From positions 1 to 64,000 of IMG/VR virus record IMGVR_UViG_3300034279_000305: a DNA stretch of 64,000 bases; one strand, given 5' to 3'. The notes beneath the pieces were generated by a model. It saw only the letters and a list, made by a program, of their open reading frames with translations, made no database searches and was not told where the DNA came from. Of the stretch, positions 16,444-23,323 are shown in pieces (the stretch's first letter is position 1; every line of letters starts with the position of its first letter). The translations under genes were made by a program, and so were the position numbers. The stretch comes from a virus.

Positions 16444-17196
16444 TTATATTTTGTCCAAAAAACGAGAAGCAACCACTTCGTTCCACTCTCTCCCTGGATG
16501 CATCAGGTCTCGACCCTCAATGCGATTGATCGTTAAATCACCACTAACATTCTCCATTGGCATCTCTATTAGCGGAACGCCAATGCTATTACAGATGGTC
16601 TGAACCCCCATCACGTTCTTCAACTGATTCATCTCTGCGTTAGCAGGGTGCGACAACCAACCATGGTAAAATTCGTTAATCTTGGCAGTAACAGAATCTG
16701 GTAGATACGATGCATTCGGCATAATATTCAGAATATGGTTATCCAACACGATTTCCATCCTCCCTACTTTGGGTGTTAGCATCATAACATACTTCGGACG
16801 CAATAGTGGAATCCAGTGGTGTGCCAAACGAAAACACGTATCCGACGACCCCGCTCCTATACCAAGGTTATAATGACGAAGTCCAAGGCTACTCGCTACT
16901 TTATACGTCCAACTACTTTCTAGATCTACACCTATCCCTGCAGTAAGGGAACACCCAAGGAAAAGCACAGAGTCGTTCGGTTCGTAAGTAAACTCCTCAG
17001 ACCGAAACCCATCTTTATTGAATGTGTAAGAAATACTGTCTCGCGTCCATCCATACTCCTCTAGCAATGCTCGTTTTGCTGGGTCTGCCATGTTGGCATC
17101 AAAACGGTCTTCAGAGTCAGACTGACTCCACTTTACCGTCTTGCCTGCATGTCCGAGGTTTATACTATACCAACTTTGTCCGTAACTCTTAGTCAT
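16444..17196 (-). CDS. SGNH/GDSL-like hydrolase
   Basis: This is a 250-residue protein with an SGNH layout: block I FLGCSLTAGIGV (Ser nucleophile, near residue 83), block II-like LGIGAGSSDT, and a C-terminal DLMHPGREW (Asp/His of the triad). Such enzymes are esterases or acetylhydrolases of sugars or lipids. The TET-locus-style promoters do not precede it; it starts one base after the sulfotransferase-like stop. Together with the 138-residue SGNH protein at 20653 it suggests surface-glycan or adduct deacylation. Confidence 0.75.
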   Translation of the reverse strand: MTKSYGQSWYSINLGHAGKTVKWSQSDSEDRFDANMADPAKRALLEEYGWTRDSISYTFNKDGFRSEEFTYEPNDSVLFLGCSLTAGIGVDLESSWTYKVASSLGLRHYNLGIGAGSSDTCFRLAHHWIPLLRPKYVMMLTPKVGRMEIVLDNHILNIMPNASYLPDSVTAKINEFYHGWLSHPANAEMNQLKNVMGVQTICNSIGVPLIEMPMENVSGDLTINRIEGRDLMHPGREWNEVVASRFLDKI

Positions 17197-17730
17197 TTAA
17201 CTCTTCCATTGTTTCCATTCTTCTACTGGAACCCTCTCCCGAGTTGCCATCAATTGGTTATAAACCTCAACGCATCGTTCCAAGTCCTGTAGAGTGTATA
17301 CCGAATTCTCTACATAAACATCTGCTGCAGTTGTAGTATAGTGTCGTGTATTCGTTCGAACAGACTGCTTCTGCATAGTATCTATCCTAGGAATATACTG
17401 CTCGAGGTCATAGAAATCTATAATACGAAAATTAACATCGATAAAGTCAATGGTAAGAAATCTATTTACTTTTAGATTATGTAGATACGGTGCAGAATGT
17501 CGAGCAAACTCCTCGAGTCGTAACTTCGGTGGTCCATTGCATAAGAATGGCATAGAGGAAACAACACGGTCTATAGGGTTACGAAGAACCAATATGGGAT
17601 TGTGGTGCAGCATCCAGTCGCGCATACCAAACCCGTGTGGTGTTTCCTGTTTAAAGTAGTTAAACATGTTGGTAGACCCACAGCGAAGGTTTGCCATGAC
17701 AGCACAATTACGATTGCAATGGATAAACAT
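17197..17730 (-). CDS. Sulfotransferase-like protein (paralogue 1)
   Basis: This is a 177-residue protein. It opens with a strand then RCGSTNM, resembling the PAPS 5'-phosphosulfate loop (RSGST) of sulfotransferases, and has VLRNPIDRVVSS, matching the 3'-phosphate-binding motif (RxPxxRxxS). It is short for the family (usually 250 or more), so acceptor parts are reduced. It is a clear paralogue of 19498-19992, sharing FRIIDFYDLEQYIPR. Sulfation of a sugar or small molecule is the likely chemistry. Confidence 0.7.
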   Translation of the reverse strand: MFIHCNRNCAVMANLRCGSTNMFNYFKQETPHGFGMRDWMLHHNPILVLRNPIDRVVSSMPFLCNGPPKLRLEEFARHSAPYLHNLKVNRFLTIDFIDVNFRIIDFYDLEQYIPRIDTMQKQSVRTNTRHYTTTAADVYVENSVYTLQDLERCVEVYNQLMATRERVPVEEWKQWKS

Positions 17731-17934
17731 GTTGAACCTTTTAGAGTCCTAATCTGGCCGCAAAAAAATTAATTCGGCATTATATAGGAAAGTGTGTAGC
17801 GGGAGAGGGAAGTGTTTTTGATCGAAGACTGAGACGATGTTGAAGCAAGTGGGCGCTTAACCCCTCGTGCGGCTCGGGTACCTTGTCCAACTTTCCATAG
17901 CTCACTTTCTCTGGAGAGAGTACTGCTACCTCAC

Positions 17935-18177
17935 TTACACGCCACGTGGGACGCGAAGGAGGCGCATGACGTCTTTGTCAAGATAGTCACCCAGAGCAGT
18001 CCACTGACGGAAAGCGACACACTCGGTCATTCGAGCAGCGCAACGGTCGATGTTGGCACAACCTTCGCAGGGAACATCACGTGTGTTCTCTGGGGTGTTC
18101 AGGGGAAGGAGGGCATTCGCCGACCGACCCTTGAGGTAATCTTGTTCACAACCAACGGAGAAATATTCGGTATTCAT
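17935..18177 (-). CDS. Cys-rich small protein (80 aa)
   Basis: Five Cys (one near residue 10, then CEGCANIDRC and TECV) suggest a metal (zinc or iron-sulfur) site. The spacing resembles short iron-sulfur or zinc-binding phage proteins, but no family is certain. It has its own promoter. Bases 17731-17934 downstream hold no gene; I see only a TATAAT-like box near 17796 and an A/T-rich stretch. Confidence 0.65.
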   Translation of the reverse strand: MNTEYFSVGCEQDYLKGRSANALLPLNTPENTRDVPCEGCANIDRCAARMTECVAFRQWTALGDYLDKDVMRLLRVPRGV

Positions 18178-18206
18178 AATAACTTTTCCTTTTTAACTAT
18201 ACTACC

Positions 18207-18235
18207 AGTATACCCTATTTTTGGGATAAAGTCAA
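18207..18235 (-). promoter_or_regulatory. sigma70-like promoter
   Basis: -35 TTGACT (18230-18235), 17-base spacer, -10 TATACT (18207-18212). Confidence 0.85.
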
Positions 18236-18239
18236 CAAC

Positions 18240-18392
18240 TCATTTGCCTTTTCCTGAATTAATTTCAATTATCCTGTCCCAATTGATATTGTACGGTAAT
18301 TTCATGTCGCGGAACTCAATGAGTTGTGCTACCTTGTCTTCCGCTTGTTGAAATATCTTGTAAACGTCTGCTAGTGTGTATTCGTAAGCCAT
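18240..18392 (-). CDS. Small hypothetical protein (50 aa)
   Basis: ATG at 18392 after AAAGG; stop at 18240. It begins MAYEYTLADVYKIF and is helical with a basic end. A dedicated promoter (18426-18454) supports expression. No family recognised. Confidence 0.65.
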   Translation of the reverse strand: MAYEYTLADVYKIFQQAEDKVAQLIEFRDMKLPYNINWDRIIEINSGKGK

Positions 18393-18425
18393 AATTTAAA
18401 CCTTTCTTTCAAAGACGACATAGTC

Positions 18426-18454
18426 AGTATACCTCGATTTGCTGTGGAAGTCAA
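18426..18454 (-). promoter_or_regulatory. sigma70-like promoter
   Basis: -35 TTGACT (18449-18454), 17-base spacer, -10 TATACT (18426-18431). Confidence 0.85.
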
Positions 18455-18474
18455 CACTTTTCTTCATCTTATTA

Positions 18475-18511
18475 CAAATAAAATGATCCCCCTGCCATTG
18501 CTGACAGAGGG
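18475..18511 (-). terminator. Rho-independent terminator-like hairpin
   Basis: On the minus strand a 10-bp stem (CCCTCTGTCA with TGGCAGGGGG, two G-T pairs) closes a GCAA tetraloop and is followed by a T-rich tail (ATCATTTTATTTG). It lies 40 bases after the stop at 18551. Confidence 0.75.
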
Positions 18512-18550
18512 ACCATGGGGTGCACAGAGAGGAAAAGGAAAGGAAACTCC

Positions 18551-18832
18551 CTATGCAGCAAACTCTTGGTCGACCCACTCTTGGCGACGAGCATCAGCAC
18601 GTTTGTTGTATGCATTCGCTTCGACCTGCTGATTGGTGAAGTCGACGATGTGGGTCAGTTCGTCCACACCCTTGTCTGCGATGTCCGCGAGACATGCAGA
18701 GAGATACCCGAGAACGAAGGAGTTGTTGCCATCACCGAGAGTGCGGAGATTGACGAACAACTGGTCGACCAGATCCTTGGTGGAGTAGACACGAGTCACA
18801 GCAGGGTGGCAGTAGTTTACAGAATCAGTCAT
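18551..18832 (-). CDS. Hypothetical protein (93 aa)
   Basis: This is a soluble, mostly helical protein (LVDQLFVNLRTLG, QQVEANAYNKRADARRQEW). It starts 2 bases after the preceding stop and is followed by a strong terminator. No family recognised. Confidence 0.7.
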   Translation of the reverse strand: MTDSVNYCHPAVTRVYSTKDLVDQLFVNLRTLGDGNNSFVLGYLSACLADIADKGVDELTHIVDFTNQQVEANAYNKRADARRQEWVDQEFAA

Positions 18833-18834
18833 AA

Positions 18835-19059
18835 TTACATGCTCCAGTAGGTTTCAGAGGAAGGATCGCAAGCGAGAGGAGTATTGACAGGGATCTTTAC
18901 TTCCTTGCCAGACATCAGCGAGGTGACGGTCTTGGTGGTAAATTGTCCCAGATAGAACGCTTCAGCGAGAGCATCGCGCTTCAGACGGTGGGCATTGACC
19001 ATTTCATTGCCATTCTTCATCACGAGGTAGACGCCATTCATTTTTTCAACGGTAAACAT
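18835..19059 (-). CDS. Hypothetical protein (74 aa)
   Basis: Start at 19059 after AAGGAACTTG. It opens with a beta hairpin (MFTVEKMNGVYLVMKNG) followed by a helix. No family recognised. It has its own promoter at 19087-19115. Confidence 0.7.
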   Translation of the reverse strand: MFTVEKMNGVYLVMKNGNEMVNAHRLKRDALAEAFYLGQFTTKTVTSLMSGKEVKIPVNTPLACDPSSETYWSM

Positions 19060-19086
19060 AATCAAGTTCCTTTTCTTAGTATTACC

Positions 19087-19115
19087 ATTCTACCCCAAAA
19101 CGTGCCAGAAGTCAA
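19087..19115 (-). promoter_or_regulatory. sigma70-like promoter (TAGAAT type)
   Basis: -35 TTGACT (19110-19115), 17-base spacer ending GGGG, -10 TAGAAT (19087-19092). Confidence 0.8.
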
Positions 19116-19282
19116 CACTTTTCTTGCTTCCCGACAACTTTTTTTTGTGCGGGTGTCGCGGTCAGTGGCGAAGTGTGAGTGGACTAAGACGAACCTCGAC
19201 ACACCCCGACACGCCCCATTTCACTCCATTCGATTCAAGAACAGGACTATGCGTAATTTACACTAAATGTTAGTGAAAATCA

Positions 19283-19501
19283 CTAACTTACTCCAAACAG
19301 TTCATCTAATGCTATTTGCTTCTCACTAGGAATTCTTTCTATTGGGTATCTATTCCCTGCAGGAAATCCGATATATGCATTCAGTTTATTGAGAGTGTTT
19401 CTCTCTTCCACCCATGCCTGCATCTTATCATCATCATTTAGCATATCATACGTCCAGTCGTCAATACGCTTCTGTAAATCATCAAATGTTCTAGCAGTCA
19501 T
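19283..19501 (-). CDS. Small protein with ALDELFG C-terminal tail (72 aa)
   Basis: ATG 19501 overlaps the sulfotransferase-like stop (ATGA). It is helical and charged, ending QIALDELFGVS. The tail matches that of the 21216 gene (TALDKLFGVK), although the bodies differ, and resembles short sliding-clamp binding peptides. No other domain recognised. Confidence 0.7.
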   Translation of the reverse strand: MTARTFDDLQKRIDDWTYDMLNDDDKMQAWVEERNTLNKLNAYIGFPAGNRYPIERIPSEKQIALDELFGVS

Positions 19502-19992
19502 TCTGTTAGATCTTTCCATTCTTGCACGGATATTCTCTCTTTGGTTCTCATAAATTCGTTATAGATTTTTAGTTCTTCTCGCAGATCCTCCAGAGAATAT
19601 ACATCGTTTGGTACATGCACATCCTCTACTACTGCGGTATCATCTATCCGAGTGTTCGTTCTGGGAGACTGAGACAGTTTACTTCTTGGAATATACTGCT
19701 CGAGATCGTAGAAGTCAATGATTCGGAAGTTGCATCCTAATAGATTATGCATATATGGACGAGAGTGCAGGATATAGATGGTGTTCGGGAAGGATTTGGA
19801 GAGTGGGAGAGAGGATTTCACTCGATCTAGAGGATTGCGAAGGACTACTACAGGATTATGGTGCTCCTTCCAGTTGTCTATAGTGTATTCAGTTGAAGTA
19901 TATGGAGCAATTCCGAAGTAGTGATACATGTTTGTGTGTCCGCAGCGAGTTTCTGCCATCACAGCAAAGGTGTCCGTGCAGAACAGGAACAT
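19498..19992 (-). CDS. Sulfotransferase-like protein (paralogue 2)
   Basis: This is a 164-residue protein with RCGHTNM at the nucleotide loop and VLRNPLDRVKSS as the 3'-phosphate motif. It aligns end to end with the 17197 gene, including CNFRIIDFYDLEQYIPR and a C-terminal helix ending VQEWKDL. The loop Ser is replaced by His (GHT against GST), which could change activity. It starts one base after the methyltransferase stop. Confidence 0.7.
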   Translation of the reverse strand: MFLFCTDTFAVMAETRCGHTNMYHYFGIAPYTSTEYTIDNWKEHHNPVVVLRNPLDRVKSSLPLSKSFPNTIYILHSRPYMHNLLGCNFRIIDFYDLEQYIPRSKLSQSPRTNTRIDDTAVVEDVHVPNDVYSLEDLREELKIYNEFMRTKERISVQEWKDLTE

Positions 19993-19993
19993 A

Positions 19994-20524
19994 TCAGTCT
20001 ATTACAAATGACCAGAGAGATGTTCCAGAGTAGAACGTCGCCTGTTTGCCCAGCATTTCTTCTAGTCGGTTTACATTCAATTTTACGTCTGGGAACATGC
20101 TCAGATAGTCATGTCCGCACAGTAGACCACCACTCTTTAGATTCTTTAGTGCAAACTGGATAATCTCCCAGTCATTGGGATTCTTATGTGCTGCATCGAT
20201 AAAGAATATATCTGCAGGTTTGTCTACGTATCTCGAGTATGGGAAGTATGGGCAGAGGTTTAGAATGGGAGTGATGTTGGGGATATCCTTGGTGTTCTCT
20301 TGGAACTGCGGATAGAAATCTGCACCCGTAGATGGATCATAGAATGCATCCACGCAATATACATTCACGGAGGGATCGCAGGACTTTGCCCACGCGATTG
20401 CACTGCGTCCATACAGACTGCCGACCTCTACGATGACTCCATTCTCTGGGACTGCACTCGCCCATCTCTCGATGCAGCGGAGTTCACTCTCATTCATGTG
20501 TCCGTCAATTGTCGTATCATACAT
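19994..20524 (-). CDS. Class I SAM-dependent methyltransferase-like protein
   Basis: This is a 176-residue Rossmann protein. Motif I is VEVGSLYGRSAIAWA (about residues 32-46), an acidic loop CVDAFYD follows, then IFFIDAAHKNPNDW and a GGLLCGHDY strand, like the Methyltransf_24/CmcI-type group acting on small molecules or sugars. It lies among sulfotransferase-like and SGNH genes, so glycan decoration is a possible pathway. Its start overlaps the 44-residue gene upstream. Confidence 0.75.
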   Translation of the reverse strand: MYDTTIDGHMNESELRCIERWASAVPENGVIVEVGSLYGRSAIAWAKSCDPSVNVYCVDAFYDPSTGADFYPQFQENTKDIPNITPILNLCPYFPYSRYVDKPADIFFIDAAHKNPNDWEIIQFALKNLKSGGLLCGHDYLSMFPDVKLNVNRLEEMLGKQATFYSGTSLWSFVID

Positions 20525-20651
20525 TCTTCAACGCCTCCTCTGCTATATTTGCACAGGTGTATCCGTGTCCATGTCCGTGTGAGTGTCCAAATCTCTCGAT
20601 ACGCTCGAGCGCATCTTTGTATCGCTGGAGAGTCTTTTCCGTCTCATTCAT
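20517..20651 (-). CDS. Small His-rich hypothetical protein (44 aa)
   Basis: ATG 20651, stop overlapping the methyltransferase start. It contains a His/Gly run (FGHSHGHGHGY) that could bind metal ions, between helical ends. Coupled position on both sides supports it; there is no family. Confidence 0.55.
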   Translation of the reverse strand: MNETEKTLQRYKDALERIERFGHSHGHGHGYTCANIAEEALKNV

Positions 20652-20652
20652 G

Positions 20653-21069
20653 TCAGATACCAGACTTCTTTACCAGATCCTTGTATCCACGCCACGATGG
20701 ATGGATTTTGTCAGGTTGGACGTAGGAAGTAGAGATAGTGACATCATTGTATTGTGCAGCAATCTGCTTTACGATGGCATTTACCTTGGGTTTACAGAAT
20801 CCGCTGTTACATGGAGGCATAATCCATACGACCTTCACGGAGCGAATACGATATCGAATCTTCTGTAGTTCTTTGAAGGTATTCACACCGTTGTGGTCGT
20901 TGGTGCCCAGACTGATTACTACAGTCTTTGCCTCGAGTGGAGTGCTACCCCAGCGTTTGTTCCACTGCCAGGTGTTGAATCCACCCTTGGAGTAGGATAC
21001 GCACTCAGTGGGTGCAAACATCTTGGTGCCAACTGCGATACTGTCACCCATAATTAAACATTCTAACAT
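20653..21069 (-). CDS. SGNH hydrolase family protein (short)
   Basis: This is a 138-residue minimal SGNH fold: block I MGDSIAVG (Ser near residue 10), block III ISLGTNDHNG, and C-terminal DKIHPSWRG (Asp/His). It is about 40 residues shorter than usual family members but holds all catalytic blocks. It is probably an esterase or deacetylase; the substrate is unknown. An AAGGAAATATATT leader precedes the ATG. Confidence 0.82.
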   Translation of the reverse strand: MLECLIMGDSIAVGTKMFAPTECVSYSKGGFNTWQWNKRWGSTPLEAKTVVISLGTNDHNGVNTFKELQKIRYRIRSVKVVWIMPPCNSGFCKPKVNAIVKQIAAQYNDVTISTSYVQPDKIHPSWRGYKDLVKKSGI

Positions 21070-21081
21070 AATATATTTCCT

Positions 21082-21216
21082 TTAAAAATGATACTCAACC
21101 CAGTAGTAGGCAGTCTTGCCACTAGACCATGTTACCTTGCTGCCGCGATATCGTTTATACGGAACCAGCGGTGATTCAGTTGGTAGTGGTAGTTTCTTCC
21201 ACTCTTTCTCTGTCAT
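21082..21216 (-). CDS. Small basic hypothetical protein (44 aa)
   Basis: ATG 21216 overlaps the upstream stop (TAATG). It is basic and aromatic (MTEKEWKKLP to YYWVEYHF). No family recognised. Confidence 0.55.
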   Translation of the reverse strand: MTEKEWKKLPLPTESPLVPYKRYRGSKVTWSSGKTAYYWVEYHF

Positions 21217-21398
21217 TATTTTACTCCGAACAGTTTGTCTAATGCAGTCTGCTTGTATGTGTCTGCCATGTGCGCATTGAGCGCATCACCTAGATTTTCA
21301 GTGTATTCATCGAGGATGACATAATCTGCCGACCTACCTTGGATATGGTGCGACTGATTCTTGTAATTCACCCATGGATCATCATCATAGTGTCCCAT
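21216..21398 (-). CDS. Small protein with ALDKLFG C-terminal tail (60 aa)
   Basis: TAATG overlaps on both sides place it firmly in the operon. The body is acidic and ends TALDKLFGVK, nearly the same tail as the 19283 gene. A clamp-binding peptide is possible; there is no other domain. Confidence 0.65.
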   Translation of the reverse strand: MGHYDDDPWVNYKNQSHHIQGRSADYVILDEYTENLGDALNAHMADTYKQTALDKLFGVK

Positions 21399-21685
21399 TA
21401 GATGCTCTGACTGTCACGGTTTTCGTTCATGCGCTTGATGTCAGCAGCACGTTGCTTCTTGAGTTCTTCCGCAGTGGCAACTGCATTCTTCTGCGTGTCA
21501 TATTCAACCAGTTCAGCACTGGTCATGTTGGACTGTAGATCTGCAATGATAGACTGGAATCGTTGGACTTCGCTGCTCGTAGGAGCATAGCGAGTGACCG
21601 ACTCGAGTCGAGTCTCGGCGAGTCTCAACTTATCGAATGCATTAAACGTTTCGGCAGTTTTGGTGTTAATCATAATATCAGGCAT
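21398..21685 (-). CDS. Coiled-coil hypothetical protein (95 aa)
   Basis: This is a helical protein with heptad-like stretches (FDKLRLAETRLESV, EELKKQRAADIKRMNENR). It has an AGGAAACTAG ribosome site and a promoter at 21718-21746. No family recognised. Confidence 0.7.
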   Translation of the reverse strand: MPDIMINTKTAETFNAFDKLRLAETRLESVTRYAPTSSEVQRFQSIIADLQSNMTSAELVEYDTQKNAVATAEELKKQRAADIKRMNENRDSQSI

Positions 21686-21717
21686 AATCTAGTTTCCTAT
21701 TCAATCTTAGAATTACC

Positions 21718-21746
21718 ATTCTACCCTATAATTGGGCAGAAGTCAA
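21718..21746 (-). promoter_or_regulatory. sigma70-like promoter (TAGAAT type)
   Basis: -35 TTGACT (21741-21746), 17-base spacer, -10 TAGAAT (21718-21723). Confidence 0.8.
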
Positions 21747-21755
21747 TAGTTTTCT

Positions 21756-21998
21756 TCACGTAATGTCAATCTGCACACGCTCAACTTCTGCCCATGGGTC
21801 GCTGTGGTTGAACATACCATCTTGGTCGAAGTAGTGTGTTTGCATTTCGAGTTGAACCTTTACAACACGCATTATCCCATTGTCATCTGTCTTGACATAT
21901 TCCACCACACGGAATTCCTGCCTCTCGGGCATAATGATGGGAATCGGCGGGAGTTGGACAGGTGGTTGGTATGCCCGACGCAGAGGTCTTTGAGTCAT
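21756..21998 (-). CDS. Hypothetical protein (80 aa)
   Basis: It has a proline-rich start (YQPPVQLPPIPI) then a beta-rich body. It starts in an ATGA overlap with the 21995 gene. No family recognised. Confidence 0.65.
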   Translation of the reverse strand: MTQRPLRRAYQPPVQLPPIPIIMPERQEFRVVEYVKTDDNGIMRVVKVQLEMQTHYFDQDGMFNHSDPWAEVERVQIDIT

Positions 21999-22372
21999 CG
22001 CTTGTTCTTCCTTTGTTGTTCAATGAAATCTTTGTTACCGACCCATGTGTATGCCTTGTAACGAACAGAGTTGTCTGCGTGGTCCATCTGTTTGGTGAAC
22101 GAGAAATGTCCATCTTCCATCATCTTCTCTGCCAACTTACCAGCAAGTTCTTTCTTGAGATAATTTTGCAAATCTCCCTCAGACATACCAGATGCGAGAA
22201 TCCAATCAAGATCATACTTCATGGTATAGTCTAGCAGTTCTCCAGATAGATTATAATCGTATTTGATCGGAGCAGCAGTGATTGATCCGCCCGAGATGCC
22301 ACTAGACGGAATACGAAGACTGTCCCAGTCCATTGGTCTGAAATTGCTATTGTTATTGTCAATAATTGCCAT
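21995..22372 (-). CDS. Hypothetical protein (125 aa)
   Basis: A disordered Asn/Ser-rich start is followed by helices (LQNYLKKELAGKLAEKM) and an aromatic beta end. It overlaps both neighbours at start and stop. No family recognised. Confidence 0.65.
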   Translation of the reverse strand: MAIIDNNNSNFRPMDWDSLRIPSSGISGGSITAAPIKYDYNLSGELLDYTMKYDLDWILASGMSEGDLQNYLKKELAGKLAEKMMEDGHFSFTKQMDHADNSVRYKAYTWVGNKDFIEQQRKNKR

Positions 22373-22545
22373 TATTCTTCAACCCATTCAATCTGGTGTG
22401 ATGCTACCACTCGCTTGTGGATATTACCACCATCGTCCTCCAGAACAAGTGTCACTGCGGTAGAGTTTACCCGATTGTTCAATGCATGCACGAAATATAC
22501 CTTGCCTACATCTTCCCAATCGTCACTATTAATCTTGCATCTCAT
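22372..22545 (-). CDS. Small hypothetical protein (57 aa)
   Basis: ATG 22545, stop in a TAATG overlap with the 21995 gene. It is mostly beta (VYFVHAL, AVTLVLEDDGG, KRVVASHQIEWVEE), perhaps a small barrel. No family recognised. Confidence 0.6.
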   Translation of the reverse strand: MRCKINSDDWEDVGKVYFVHALNNRVNSTAVTLVLEDDGGNIHKRVVASHQIEWVEE

Positions 22546-22705
22546 GTTCTGCCTCCGTATCTACAATATGCAACAGATTAGGTGCAGACGAGGCAAAGAA
22601 TGCTCGATTAAACTGTTGATTGATTGCTGTGTAGTCTGATGATTTTTGTCGCACTACATACTCACTGCGACTGTCATCTGTCCATCTACGTAACTCATAC
22701 CTCAT
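22529..22705 (-). CDS. Small hypothetical protein (58 aa)
   Basis: Start MRYELRRW in an ATGA overlap with the nucleotidyltransferase-like gene; it overlaps the next gene by 17 bases. No family recognised. Confidence 0.55.
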   Translation of the reverse strand: MRYELRRWTDDSRSEYVVRQKSSDYTAINQQFNRAFFASSAPNLLHIVDTEAEHEMQD

Positions 22706-23283
22706 TGGAAACTCCATCCTCTATCAGTAAATTTCTCTATTCTCTTTGTACTTAAATGGTTTGCATGCTTTGGATTCTTAATCAGCGTCTTGCTCTTGAT
22801 AGCATCGTACTGCTGACGAGAGATAAACAACTGCTGCGTTACCATATCGAAGTATGGCATACAATGCACAAAGTCGAAAGTCTCGCGTTGTTCCTTACCA
22901 GTCATGGTGATTACCTGCAGTCCATTCTTGAACGTAATTGCATTGGGAGTAACTAACTTACCCTTCACCTTTATCTCTGCTATGTATCCAGGAGTAACTC
23001 CTGCGACCTCGTTGAGAGTCGGAGTGTCGCTCATTACGAACCTCTCGGCAGCCTGAGCAGTCACAAAATCCTTTAGGTAGACGTCCCAGTCATGGACTTC
23101 TTCATATAGGAATAGAGACGCGAAACATCCACCAGTCAAGATAGATTCTTTGAAATATGGATAGGTATCGGTTGGTAGGTCGGATAGTAGTTCGCGCAGT
23201 TTCTTCTGCGCGATATCCTTCACGGACTCGATTTCTTTACGTTCAGCGTCAGAGAATGTAGCGATCAAAATAATTTCCTTCAT
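22702..23283 (-). CDS. Nucleotidyltransferase-fold protein
   Basis: This is a 193-residue protein with GGCFASLFLYEEVHDWDVYL (about residues 51-70), the GG...S / DxD signature of polymerase-beta-type nucleotidyltransferases. A later FDFVHCMPYFD segment may supply the third acidic residue. It is a family seen in T4-type phages without a known target. Its promoter at 23295-23323 leaves a leader of only about 5 bases and no ribosome site. Confidence 0.7.
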   Translation of the reverse strand: MKEIILIATFSDAERKEIESVKDIAQKKLRELLSDLPTDTYPYFKESILTGGCFASLFLYEEVHDWDVYLKDFVTAQAAERFVMSDTPTLNEVAGVTPGYIAEIKVKGKLVTPNAITFKNGLQVITMTGKEQRETFDFVHCMPYFDMVTQQLFISRQQYDAIKSKTLIKNPKHANHLSTKRIEKFTDRGWSFQ

Positions 23284-23294
23284 AATATAAACAC

Positions 23295-23323
23295 ATTCTA
23301 CCGTAAATTGGTGGAAAAGTCAA
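23295..23323 (-). promoter_or_regulatory. sigma70-like promoter (TAGAAT type)
   Basis: -35 TTGACT (23318-23323), 17-base spacer, -10 TAGAAT (23295-23300). Confidence 0.8.

Noticed and set aside
20300-20868. Plus-strand frames of 141 and 119 codons
   Set aside because: They overlap the methyltransferase, SGNH and 44-residue genes on the minus strand and show no family features.
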